A stretch of DNA of 8,695 nt from CAZMXI01 sp964570205 (GTDB lineage Bacteria; Planctomycetota; Phycisphaerae; Tepidisphaerales; Tepidisphaeraceae), in assembly GCA_964570205.1 (NCBI GenBank), contig CAZMXI010000193.1, positions 1 to 8,695 of the forward strand, given 5' to 3'. Positions within the stretch are counted from its first letter, which is position 1. Every line of letters starts with the position of its first letter. The translations under genes were made by a program, and so were the position numbers. The notes beneath the pieces are model-generated. The model saw only the letters and a list, made by a program, of their open reading frames with translations. It was not told where the DNA came from and did not search any database. Positions 1 through 6,662 of this stretch are shown piece after piece.

Positions 1-691
1 TCTCAATGTGCCCGTAGAGCATCGTCGCATTGGAGTAGATGCCAAGGCGATGGGCGATGCGGTGCACTTGGAACCACTTGTCAGCACGAACCTTGCCCCT
101 GAAGACCTCATCATGCACGCGGTCATCAAAGATCTCAGCGCCGCCGCCGGGCATGGACCCCAGGCCGGCCTCGCTCAGGGCCGTCAGCACCTCGCCAATA
201 TCCATCCTGGCGATGCGCGAGAAATGTACGATTTCGATCGCTGTGAATGCCTTGATGTGCAGGCCCGGGCAGGCCTGGCGAATGCCCCGCAGCATCTGAA
301 GGTAATAGTCAAACTTCAGCCAAGGGTGCAGGCCGCCCACAATATGCACCTCGGTTGCGCCCGTCGCAGCGGCCTTGGCCGCCGTCTCGATCACCTGCTC
401 CACCGGCATCTCGTAGGCGCCGGCCTCGCCGCGCTTGCGGTAGAATGAGCAGAATTTGCAGCTCAGCGCACAGACGTTGGTGTAGTTGATGTGCCGGTTG
501 CGGTTGTAGAAGGCACGGTTGCCGTGCAGGCGGGTGCGCACAAGATGCGCCAGTCGCCCGATGCCGTGGATGTCGCGGCTGCGATACAACGAAGCCCCAT
601 CCTCGCGGCTGAGGGCTTCGCCGCTCGCGACCTTCGCCGCGATGGGCCGCAGATCCGGGTCAGACACCAGGCTGGGAATACCGTCCGACAT
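1..691 (-). CDS. mqnE: Aminofutalosine synthase MqnE (radical SAM), 5' part, truncated by the window edge
   Basis: The first 230 residues are present and the C-terminus lies beyond base 1. MqnE joins the radical formed from SAM to 3-[(1-carboxyvinyl)oxy]benzoate, giving aminofutalosine in the cytoplasmic futalosine route to menaquinone. The radical-SAM cluster motif is visible as C74-x3-C78-x2-C81 within HINYTNVCALSCKFCSFY. HIVGGLHP (116-123), IKAFTAIEI (146-154) and GGGAEIF (182-188) favour MqnE over the related MqnC and CofH. I chose the ATG at 691 because a TATACT box ends 7 nt upstream of it; an in-frame ATG at 724 would add 11 residues but has no better signal. The metallophosphoesterase gene ends 66 bp upstream on the same strand. 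A small hairpin (CGGTT, loop TCAA, AACCG, 736-749) lies between them and has no T-tract. Other menaquinone genes are not in the window. Confidence 0.93.
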   Translation of the reverse strand, partial: MSDGIPSLVSDPDLRPIAAKVASGEALSREDGASLYRSRDIHGIGRLAHLVRTRLHGNRAFYNRNRHINYTNVCALSCKFCSFYRKRGEAGAYEMPVEQVIETAAKAAATGATEVHIVGGLHPWLKFDYYLQMLRGIRQACPGLHIKAFTAIEIVHFSRIARMDIGEVLTALSEAGLGSMPGGGAEIFDDRVHDEVFRGKVRADKWFQVHRIAHRLGIYSNATMLYGHIE

Positions 692-698
692 CGGCAGG

Positions 699-704
699 AG
701 TATA
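699..704 (-). promoter_or_regulatory. -10 box TATACT of mqnE, leaderless layout
   Basis: TATACT on the minus strand is separated by 7 nt (CCTGCCG) from the ATG at 691, so transcription would start at or next to the A of the start codon. No Shine-Dalgarno sequence precedes the ATG. The -35 region at the expected distance (TGGATG) is poor. This is inferred from sequence only. Confidence 0.5.
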
Positions 705-757
705 CGGATACCGCTCGCGGCCATCCACGTTTCGGCGGTTTTGAAACCGGGATCCGG

Positions 758-1705
758 CTATGCGCTGCGCAGAACAAACGTTGGCACTTCCGGCGGGCAG
801 CGGAATCGCACCTGGCGGCGAAAACCAATCCCTCGGCAGACGTAGAGCTTTGAGTCGCCGATCTGGAACAGGCCGCCATCGAAATGTTTGTTGTGGATCG
901 GTAGCATGACCGGGCCTGCGACTGGCACGCGAATCTGCCCGCCGTGGGTGTGGCCGGCCAGAATCCACTGGGGCCCGAACGGCGCCAATTCCAGGGCGGC
1001 ATCCGGGTTGTGGGTGAGAGTGACGACTGGCTCGCCCTCAGGAATGGAAGCGAACGTCGCCGCCGGGTCGAACTTGCCGGACCAGAGGTCCTCCGTGCCG
1101 GCGATCCAGAGCCGTCCATCGGGCCGATCGACAGGAGTTGCGCTGTTGCGCAAGACGGTGACGCCGCGCGCCGACAGCCGCTCGTGGAGCGCATCGGCCA
1201 CCTCGCTGGATGACCAGGTCCGCCATGTCCTGGCGTAGTCATGATTGCCGAAGATCACCACCGCCGGCGCATCCAGATGCGACAGCAGATCGCACGCCGG
1301 CTCGACCCATCGCATGCTGTGAGAGACCAGGTCGCCGGTGACGGCGATCAGGTCCGGCTTGGCGCGGTTCACATGCTCGATGACCTTCCGGAGAAACGAA
1401 ACCGGCGTGGTGCGGCCGGTGTGCAGGTCTGTCACCTGTGCGATGCGAAACCCATCCAGCGATCGTGGAAGCCCGCGGATGGCCATATCCAGGTCATGGT
1501 ACCGCACCTGAAACGGCGCCACCCAGCGCGCAAAGCCGCCGGTGGCCGCCGTGAATACGGCGCAGCCAATCAGGTTGGCCAGGGACCGAACCGGGCCCTT
1601 CCATCGCGCATGCTTTGCGGGAATGAAGCTCGCGGGATCGAGATTGCCCTCCGTCGCGGCGGTGGCATGGGGCTGCCGCGTTGTCTGGGATCGCGCCGCG
1701 CTCAT
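758..1705 (-). CDS. Calcineurin-like metallophosphoesterase (YaeI/YkuE-like), 315 aa
   Basis: A binuclear-metal phosphoesterase that hydrolyses phosphomono- or diester bonds; the substrate cannot be told from sequence. The full metal-binding set is present in family order: D93 and H95 (TDLHTG), G124-D125 (VTGDLVSH), G153-N-H-D156 (FGNHDY), H232 (LTHNPD) and GHTHGG at 251-256. Residues 42-65 form a moderately hydrophobic segment after a basic stretch (K31 to R40), so the protein may be anchored at the membrane with its catalytic domain outside, as in membrane-linked relatives. No twin-arginine motif is seen. The ATG at 1705 is the first possible start, because an in-frame TAA lies four codons upstream. 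There is no clear Shine-Dalgarno sequence. An AT-rich TTTAAAA run ending 6-8 nt before the ATG could serve as a -10 box. mqnE follows on the same strand, but no functional link is known to me. Confidence 0.9.
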   Translation of the reverse strand: MSAARSQTTRQPHATAATEGNLDPASFIPAKHARWKGPVRSLANLIGCAVFTAATGGFARWVAPFQVRYHDLDMAIRGLPRSLDGFRIAQVTDLHTGRTTPVSFLRKVIEHVNRAKPDLIAVTGDLVSHSMRWVEPACDLLSHLDAPAVVIFGNHDYARTWRTWSSSEVADALHERLSARGVTVLRNSATPVDRPDGRLWIAGTEDLWSGKFDPAATFASIPEGEPVVTLTHNPDAALELAPFGPQWILAGHTHGGQIRVPVAGPVMLPIHNKHFDGGLFQIGDSKLYVCRGIGFRRQVRFRCPPEVPTFVLRSA

Positions 1706-1797
1706 GGGCCTGTTTTAAAAAACCACGCCAGCGTATCGTCGAGTGGGCGGGCCGCCTTCGATGGGCCCTGATTAACCCCACCCGCGGATCTGGCGTG

Positions 1798-1828
1798 TCG
1801 TTCGCCTCGTACGATCCACGAGGGACGA
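1798..1828. repeat. Inverted repeat / hairpin in the intergenic region
   Basis: CCTCGT (1805-1810) pairs perfectly with ACGAGG (1818-1823) around a 7-nt loop. An outer TCGT/ACGA pair (1798-1801 with 1825-1828) extends it across a small internal loop. No T-tract follows on either strand, so it is not a typical terminator. If the TACAAT at 1829-1834 is a promoter, this hairpin would lie in the 5' leader of the metallophosphoesterase transcript. Confidence 0.35.
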
Positions 1829-1981
1829 ATTGTATGATTCCAGATTACGCCCCAACGCTGCGGCTGGCAACCCAAAAACTGGAAAACTCGCCGCTGAATG
1901 GACCGCGGGTACATGCCGAGCTCGTCCGCATGGTTGCTCGCCGAAACGGGTGCACAATCCACGCCGACCGTCTTGAACCCG

Positions 1982-2010
1982 GGACAACGACGTCTTCCCC
2001 GGTCTTGTCC
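1982..2010 (-). repeat. Hairpin downstream of guaA
   Basis: GGACAA (1982-1987) pairs with TTGTCC (2005-2010), and GAC (1989-1991) with GTC (2002-2004), with one bulged base and a 10-nt loop. It lies about 50-80 nt past the guaA stop and directly abuts a second hairpin. No T-tract follows on the minus strand. It could stabilise or end the guaA mRNA, but the sequence does not prove it. Confidence 0.35.
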
Positions 2011-2025
2011 GTCCGTTCAACGGGC
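2011..2025 (-). terminator. Weak candidate terminator or 3' hairpin of guaA
   Basis: A short hairpin with 6 pairs including one G-U (GTCCGT and ACGGGC around TCA) begins about 35 nt beyond the guaA stop codon. It has no run of T after it on the minus strand, so an intrinsic terminator is doubtful. Confidence 0.2.
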
Positions 2026-2060
2026 ACGACGAAAAGGGAAGAGCGAAGTCTGTGCCGATC

Positions 2061-3627
2061 CTACTCCCATTCAATCGTTGCGGGCGGCTTGGACGAGATG
2101 TCGTACACCACTCGGTTAACGCCCTTCACCTCGTTGATGATCCGGCTGGACATGGTGGCCAATACCTCGTACGGAATGCGAGCCCAGTCCGCTGTCATGA
2201 AATCCTGTGTCTCGACCGCCCGGATCGCAACGACGCTGTCGTAAGTGCGGGCATCGCCCATCACCCCAACCGTGCCGATCGGCAGCAGAACCGCAAAGAC
2301 CTGCGATGTCGTGCGGTAGAGGTTGGCCGCCGTCAGCTCCTCCAGCACGACCTCATCGGCGTCTCGCAGGATGCGTAGCCGCTCGCGGGTGATGTCGCCG
2401 ATGGCGGCCAGNNNNNNNNNNGATTACCCGCACCGCCAGCCCCGGCCCCGGGAATGGATGCCGCCAGACGATGGCATCCGGCAATCCCAGCACGGAGCCC
2501 ACACGCCGGACCTCATCCTTGAACAACTCACGCAGCGGCTCGACAAGCTCGAAGCCCAACTGCTCCGGCAGCCCGCCGACGTTGTGGTGCAACTTGATGT
2601 TGGCGGCCATCCCGGCATAGCCATGCCCGGACTCGATCACATCGGGGTAAAGCGTTCCCTGCGCCAGGTATCGAGCGCCCGGAATGGATGTGGCCTCTCG
2701 CCTGAACGCCTCGATGAACTGCCGGCCGATGATCTTGCGTTTCTGCTGGGGGTCGATGACGCCCGTCAATTCGCTCAGAAACTGGTCTGCCGCGTCGTGC
2801 ACGCGCAGGTCAATCTTGAAGTGGTCGCGAAACGTCGTCTCGACCAGGTTGCGCTCGTGATTCCGCAACAGTCCGTTGTCAACGAAAATGCATACAAGCT
2901 GATCGGCGATGGCCTTGTGCAGCAGGGCTGCGGTGACGGCCGAATCCACGCCCCCCGACAGGCCGCAGATGACCTTGCCCGATCCCACCTGTTCGCGGAT
3001 GCGCCGGACCGTCTGGTCGATGAAATTCTCCATTGTCCATGTGCCCGAGCACTTGCAGATTTCGTAGAGGAAGTTCTGGAAGATGATCTCGCCGCGGGGC
3101 GTGTGAGTGACCTCCGGGTGAAACTGCACGCCATAGAATGGCCGCTTGCGGTGCCTCGCGGCGGCGAACGGGCACGTGGGCGTTGTCGCCAGGGGGACGA
3201 AGTCGCCCGGCAATTCGTGAACCTGGTCGCCGTGGCTCATCCATACCGTTGTCTCTTCGGGGACGCCGCGCACAAGCGGGTCGTCGGCCGCCACATGAAG
3301 TTTGGCTCGGCCGTACTCGCGGGCCTTGGCTGGCGTGACCTGCCCCCCCAGGAGCTGCGCGCCGAGCTGCATGCCGTAACAAATGCCCAGGATCGGCACG
3401 TCCAGATCGAACACGCGGGGGTCGCATCGCGGGGCATCGGGCTCATAGACGCTCGATGGCCCGCCCGAGAAAATCAGCCCCTTGGGGTTGAGCTTTCGAA
3501 GTTCTTCGATGCTGATGTCCGGCCGGACCAGCTCGCTGTAAACTCCCTTTTCTCGAACCCGTCGCGCGATGAGCTGCGCGTACTGCGATCCGAAATCCAG
3601 GATGGGGATGACTTCATCGTGACGCAT
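2061..3627 (-). CDS. guaA: GMP synthase (glutamine-hydrolysing), interrupted by an assembly gap
   Basis: Converts XMP, ATP and glutamine to GMP, the last step of guanine nucleotide synthesis in the cytoplasm. The N-terminal class I glutamine amidotransferase domain shows the catalytic triad C83 (GICYGMQ), H170 and E172 (FHPEV). The ATP pyrophosphatase domain begins near residue 200 and has the PP-loop SGGVDS (224-229), followed by HPFPGPGLAVRVI just before the gap. The C-terminal dimerisation domain resumes after it and ends in the family signature KPPATIEWE. Length is 402 residues before the gap plus 116 after, close to the usual 510-525. I start at the ATG at 3627, which gives MRHDEVIPILDFGSQ as in homologues; a TTG 19 codons upstream is less likely. 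The 10 Ns break the frame by one base, so a naive translation splits the gene in two. This is an assembly artefact, not a pseudogene. The upstream neighbour is divergent, with 99 bp between them. Confidence 0.97.
2412..2421. other. Assembly gap (10 N) inside guaA
   Basis: Ten undetermined bases. The reading frames on either side are compatible only if the true gap length is a multiple of three, so 10 is a placeholder rather than a measured size. Confidence 0.98.
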
Positions 3628-3713
3628 CTGAGTTTGATAATCGAAGTCGTGGCGGAATGCAACGAAACGGCCTTCTTGCCTCAATGTTGCTCGTGTGCCT
3701 GTGCGCCGCGCCG

Positions 3714-3719
3714 TATAAT
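3714..3719 (+). promoter_or_regulatory. -10 box TATAAT of the alpha/beta hydrolase gene, leaderless layout
   Basis: A perfect consensus TATAAT followed by 7 nt (CGACCGT) and then the ATG at 3727. The preceding sequence is GC-rich, so the box stands out. No Shine-Dalgarno sequence is present. A clear -35 element is not seen at 16-18 nt. Confidence 0.6.
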
Positions 3720-3726
3720 CGACCGT

Positions 3727-4599
3727 ATGTGGCGGCTCAGTCGCAGGCGCAAGATCGCGATTGCCATCGTCTTGTCTGCCTACCTGGGGTTCTTCATGGC
3801 TGGTGGCTGCGCTGATCGGTTTGTCCTGTATCCTTCAACTCATCGCATCAGTGCCCCCGGCGCCGAGCACATCGACCTGCCGTTTGCCGGCGGCAAGCTG
3901 GAAACGTGGGTTTCCCGTTCAGATGGGCTGAACGGTCGCCAGCCCGACGCTTTCATTCTGTGCTTCGGCGGCAACGCCGACCGGGCTGAATGGCACGTGC
4001 AGGATGTGCACGACTGGGACGCCGCGGCCGTCGAACAGTGGTTCGTCAACTACCCCGGCTATGGCGGCAGCACCGGTCCGGCCGAGTTGGACAGCATCGG
4101 CCCGGCGTCGCTCGCAGCCTATGATGCCCTGGCCGACCGCGCCAAGGGGCGTCCGGTCTTTGTCCAGGGCGTAAGCCTCGGTACGACAGCGGCCTTGTAC
4201 GTCGCGGCGCACCGCAAGCCGGCTGGCATGGTGCTCCGGTCGCCGCCGCCGCTGCGGGATCTGGTCCTGGGCCGGCACGGCTGGTGGAACCTGTGGATTC
4301 TGGCGTTGCCCGTAGCGTCGGGAATTCCCGCAAGCCTGAATTCGATCGACAACGCCAGAAAATCCGCTGTTCCGGCTGTCTTCGTTCTCACAGAGATCGA
4401 TGAAGTGGTGCCCATCCATTACCAGCAACGGGTGGCCGACGCCTATGCCGGGCCGAAGCGCATCGTCATGAGCCGCAGCATGCACAACGAACCACTCACG
4501 CCGGCCTGCGAGGGTGAATTGCGCAGTGCAAGGCAATGGCTTCAGTCAATCCGCGGCATCGAAAGCACCGCTCGAAACGCTCGGCCGGGTGCTTGGTGA
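3727..4599 (+). CDS. Alpha/beta hydrolase, probable lipoprotein or membrane-anchored, 290 aa
   Basis: A serine hydrolase fold resembling BEM46/ABHD-type proteins; the substrate is unknown. The N-terminus has a basic n-region (RLSRRRK, 3-9), a hydrophobic stretch (10-27) and Cys28 in FMAGGC. This looks like a lipoprotein signal with a non-ideal lipobox (A-G-G-C rather than L-A-G-C), so simple membrane anchoring is the alternative. FVLYPS (32-37) is typical just after the anchor in this family. An oxyanion-like CFGGNADR lies at 79-86, the nucleophile elbow is G148-V-S150-L-G152, the acid is probably D225 (TEIDEVVP) and the base H253 (SMHNEP). The start is the ATG 7 nt after a TATAAT box. Much longer in-frame upstream sequence is only antisense of guaA. 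It diverges from guaA, and ligA begins 30 bp downstream on the same strand. Confidence 0.85.
   Translation: MWRLSRRRKIAIAIVLSAYLGFFMAGGCADRFVLYPSTHRISAPGAEHIDLPFAGGKLETWVSRSDGLNGRQPDAFILCFGGNADRAEWHVQDVHDWDAAAVEQWFVNYPGYGGSTGPAELDSIGPASLAAYDALADRAKGRPVFVQGVSLGTTAALYVAAHRKPAGMVLRSPPPLRDLVLGRHGWWNLWILALPVASGIPASLNSIDNARKSAVPAVFVLTEIDEVVPIHYQQRVADAYAGPKRIVMSRSMHNEPLTPACEGELRSARQWLQSIRGIESTARNARPGAW
4563..4594 (+). repeat. 7-bp perfect inverted repeat at the hydrolase 3' end
   Basis: AAGCACC (4563-4569) and GGTGCTT (4588-4594) are exact complements with 18 nt between them, overlapping the last codons of the hydrolase gene. No T-tract follows. It may weaken read-through into ligA, or may be chance. 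Confidence 0.3.
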
Positions 4600-4629
4600 G
4601 CGGCGGGGAGGGCGATTAAAATCCGCCGC
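4600..4629 (+). promoter_or_regulatory. Inverted repeat bracketing the ligA -10 box and abutting its start codon
   Basis: GCGGCGG (4600-4606) is the exact complement of CCGCCGC (4623-4629), which ends immediately before the ligA ATG at 4630. The 16-nt interval holds GGAGGG (4607-4612) and the -10-like TAAAAT (4617-4622). In a transcript read through from the hydrolase gene this would form a GC-rich hairpin next to the start codon. In a transcript begun at the ATG it would be absent. A regulatory role is inferred. Confidence 0.4.
4617..4622 (+). promoter_or_regulatory. -10 box TAAAAT of ligA, leaderless layout
   Basis: TAAAAT matches the TATAAT consensus at 5 of 6 bases and is followed by 7 nt (CCGCCGC) and then ATG, the same spacing as at the hydrolase gene and mqnE. 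The only Shine-Dalgarno-like sequence (GGAGGG) lies 17 nt from the ATG, too far for normal use. Confidence 0.5.
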
Positions 4630-6645
4630 ATGGCTCAGTCTCCCAAACAGCGCATCGAACAGCTCCGCACCGAGCTCAACCGGCACAACTACCTCTATTA
4701 CACCGCGGACAGGCCGGCCATCTCGGATCGCGAGTACGACCGGCTGATGGAGGACCTGAAACAACTTGAGGATCGGCATCCCGAGCTGATCACGCCCGAG
4801 TCGCCCACCCAGCGCGTCGGCGGCGAGGCGCTGGCGGCCTTCGCGCAGGTCCGCCATGCCGTGCCGATGATGTCCATCGACAACACCTACTCCGAGGCCG
4901 AGGTGCGGGCGTTCGACGAGCGCGTACGCAAGGGCCTTGGCGGCGAGCAGCCCCGCTATGTGCTTGAGCCGAAGATCGACGGCACCGCGGTCAGCCTGCG
5001 CTACGAGGAGGGCCGGCTGGTGCTTGCCGCCACGCGCGGCCGCGGCAACGTCGGCGACGACATCACGCTCAACGCCCGCACGATCAAATCGATTCCGCTC
5101 ATCCTTCAGCCTGACGGCGCGCCCATTCCGCGGATTCTCGAAGTCCGCGGCGAGATATTCATGGACAACGCCGAGTTCCAGCGCGTGAACAAGGAGATCC
5201 AGGCATCCGGCGAGGAGCCGTATGCCAACCCGCGCAATCTCACCTCGGGCACGCTCAAGCGGCTGGACCCGCGCATCGTCGCCCAGCGCCGGCTTCGGTT
5301 CCTGGCCCACGGGCTGGGCCAGGTTGAGCCGCTGGAGGCCGATTCCTACTGGGCGTGGATCGAGCTGATCAAGGCCTGGGGCATTCCCGTCCCATACCAT
5401 ACCCAGGTGGTTGACAGCATCGATGCCGCGCTGAAGGCCATCCACGAATTCGAGACCATCCGCCGCACGCTGCCCTACATGACCGACGGCATGGTCATGA
5501 AGGTCGATTCGCTCCCGCAGCGCCATCGCCTGGGTGCAACCAGCAAGTCGCCGCGCTGGGTGATCGCCTACAAGTACGAGACCGAGCAGCAGCCCACAAT
5601 CCTGAAGGATGTCCGCTGGCAGGTCGGCAAGGGCGGCAACCTCACCCCCGTGGCCGACCTCGAACCGGTCTTCATCGGCGGCGTCACCGTCACCCACGCC
5701 ACGCTGCACAACGCCGACCAGATCAAGAAGCTCGACCTGCACATGGGCGACACGGTCATCCTCGAACGCGCTGGCGAGGTGATTCCCTACGTCGTCCAGG
5801 CCGTTCCGGAGAAACGTCCCTGCGGTGCTAAGGCCGTCGAACCTCCCGCCCAATGCCCATCATGCGGCGCGCTGGTCGAACGAGAGGCCGACACGCCGTA
5901 TATCCGGTGCGCCAACCCCGCCTGTCCCGCCCAGCTCAAGGAGCGCATCCGCTGGTTCTGCGCTCGGGGCCAGATGGATATTGAGAATCTCGGTGAGGCG
6001 TTGATCGATCAGCTTGTCGATCGCGGTTTGGTGAAGACCTTTGCTGACCTGTATCGACTCACTGGCGAACAGTTGCTCGAACTGGAACGCATGGGCGGGA
6101 AGAGCGCCCAGAATGTCATCAGCGCCATCCAAGAGAGCCGCAGCCGGGGGCTCGATCGCCTCCTGGCCGGCCTGGGCATCCGGCACGTCGGCAACCGTGT
6201 CGCGCTCGTGTTGGCCGAACACTTCGGATCGATCGCCGCCATCGCCGTCGCCAGCCACGATGAGCTGTCGGCGGCAAACGAGATCGGCCCGGTCATCGCC
6301 GACTCGGTCCACGACTTCTTCCACAACCCGGCCGGCCAGCAGGCCATCGCTGCCCTCAAGCAGGCAGGCATCGATCCGATCATGGAAAAACGCGCTGCCC
6401 GGGCGGGCGACCTGCCCCTGGCCGGCCAGACCATCGTCGTCACCGGCAGCCTCCAGCGCTTCGATCGCAAGCAGATCGAGGACCTGATCGTCGAACTGGG
6501 CGGCAAGGCGTCCGGCTCTGTCAGCAAGAAGACCAGCTTCGTCGTCGCGGGCGAGGCGGCCGGCTCCAAGCTCGATAAGGCCCGCCAGCTCAATATCCCC
6601 GTGCTGACCGAGGACGAGTTCCTGGCCCGGGTCGGCCGGAAATAG
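4630..6645 (+). CDS. ligA: NAD+-dependent DNA ligase LigA, 671 aa
   Basis: Seals nicks in duplex DNA during replication and repair using NAD+. All domains are present at the family's usual length. Domain Ia (about 1-65) has the NMN-binding YY and ISDREYDRL residues. The adenylation domain carries the KIDG motif with the lysine to be adenylated at K115, the same number as in E. coli LigA, then EVRGE (171-175) and DGMVMKVD (286-293). The OB fold follows (about 320-395), with QVGKGGNLTPVA where E. coli has QVGRTGAITPVA. The zinc finger uses C409, C412, C427 and C432. Helix-hairpin-helix repeats span about 440-580 (for example LAGLGIRHVG), and a BRCT domain runs from about 593 to 671 (GQTIVVTGSL, ending EDEFLARVG). 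The start is the ATG after the TAAAAT box and gives the usual N-terminus. It converges tail to tail with leuC across 17 bp, where only a 4-bp stem (TCCG/CGGA) is seen. Confidence 0.99.
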   Translation: MAQSPKQRIEQLRTELNRHNYLYYTADRPAISDREYDRLMEDLKQLEDRHPELITPESPTQRVGGEALAAFAQVRHAVPMMSIDNTYSEAEVRAFDERVRKGLGGEQPRYVLEPKIDGTAVSLRYEEGRLVLAATRGRGNVGDDITLNARTIKSIPLILQPDGAPIPRILEVRGEIFMDNAEFQRVNKEIQASGEEPYANPRNLTSGTLKRLDPRIVAQRRLRFLAHGLGQVEPLEADSYWAWIELIKAWGIPVPYHTQVVDSIDAALKAIHEFETIRRTLPYMTDGMVMKVDSLPQRHRLGATSKSPRWVIAYKYETEQQPTILKDVRWQVGKGGNLTPVADLEPVFIGGVTVTHATLHNADQIKKLDLHMGDTVILERAGEVIPYVVQAVPEKRPCGAKAVEPPAQCPSCGALVEREADTPYIRCANPACPAQLKERIRWFCARGQMDIENLGEALIDQLVDRGLVKTFADLYRLTGEQLLELERMGGKSAQNVISAIQESRSRGLDRLLAGLGIRHVGNRVALVLAEHFGSIAAIAVASHDELSAANEIGPVIADSVHDFFHNPAGQQAIAALKQAGIDPIMEKRAARAGDLPLAGQTIVVTGSLQRFDRKQIEDLIVELGGKASGSVSKKTSFVVAGEAAGSKLDKARQLNIPVLTEDEFLARVGRK

Positions 6646-6662
6646 ACCCTCCGAAATCCGGA

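Larger units (their letters stand above)
1706..2060. other. Non-coding intergenic region between guaA and the metallophosphoesterase gene
   Basis: About 355 bp with no credible gene. Short open frames here lack a start signal and resemble no family I know. The plus-strand frame that crosses it runs on as antisense of guaA. The region holds the guaA 3' untranslated part and the 5' flank of the metallophosphoesterase gene, with hairpins near 1798-1828, 1982-2010 and 2011-2025 (listed separately). A TACAAT at 1829-1834 (minus) is a possible distant -10 box for the metallophosphoesterase gene, but no good -35 accompanies it. Confidence 0.6.

Noticed and set aside
1960..2000. tRNA T-loop-like GGGTTCAAGAC on the minus strand
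   Set aside because: The flanking bases do not form the 5-bp T-stem, and no acceptor or anticodon arm can be drawn around it.
1681..2244. Plus-strand frame of 187 codons across the intergenic region
   Set aside because: Its end is the antisense of the guaA C-terminus and its start is the antisense of the metallophosphoesterase start. A TATGAT at 1833-1838 overlaps its internal ATG, so it gives no sensible promoter.
2323..3726. Long plus-strand open frame leading in phase into the hydrolase gene
   Set aside because: It is antisense to guaA and crosses the N gap. Open antisense frames are expected in high-GC genes, and the hydrolase signal peptide and promoter begin only at 3714-3727.
6646..6662. 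Bidirectional terminator between ligA and leuC
   Set aside because: Only a 4-bp stem (TCCG/CGGA) with no T-tract; too weak to call.
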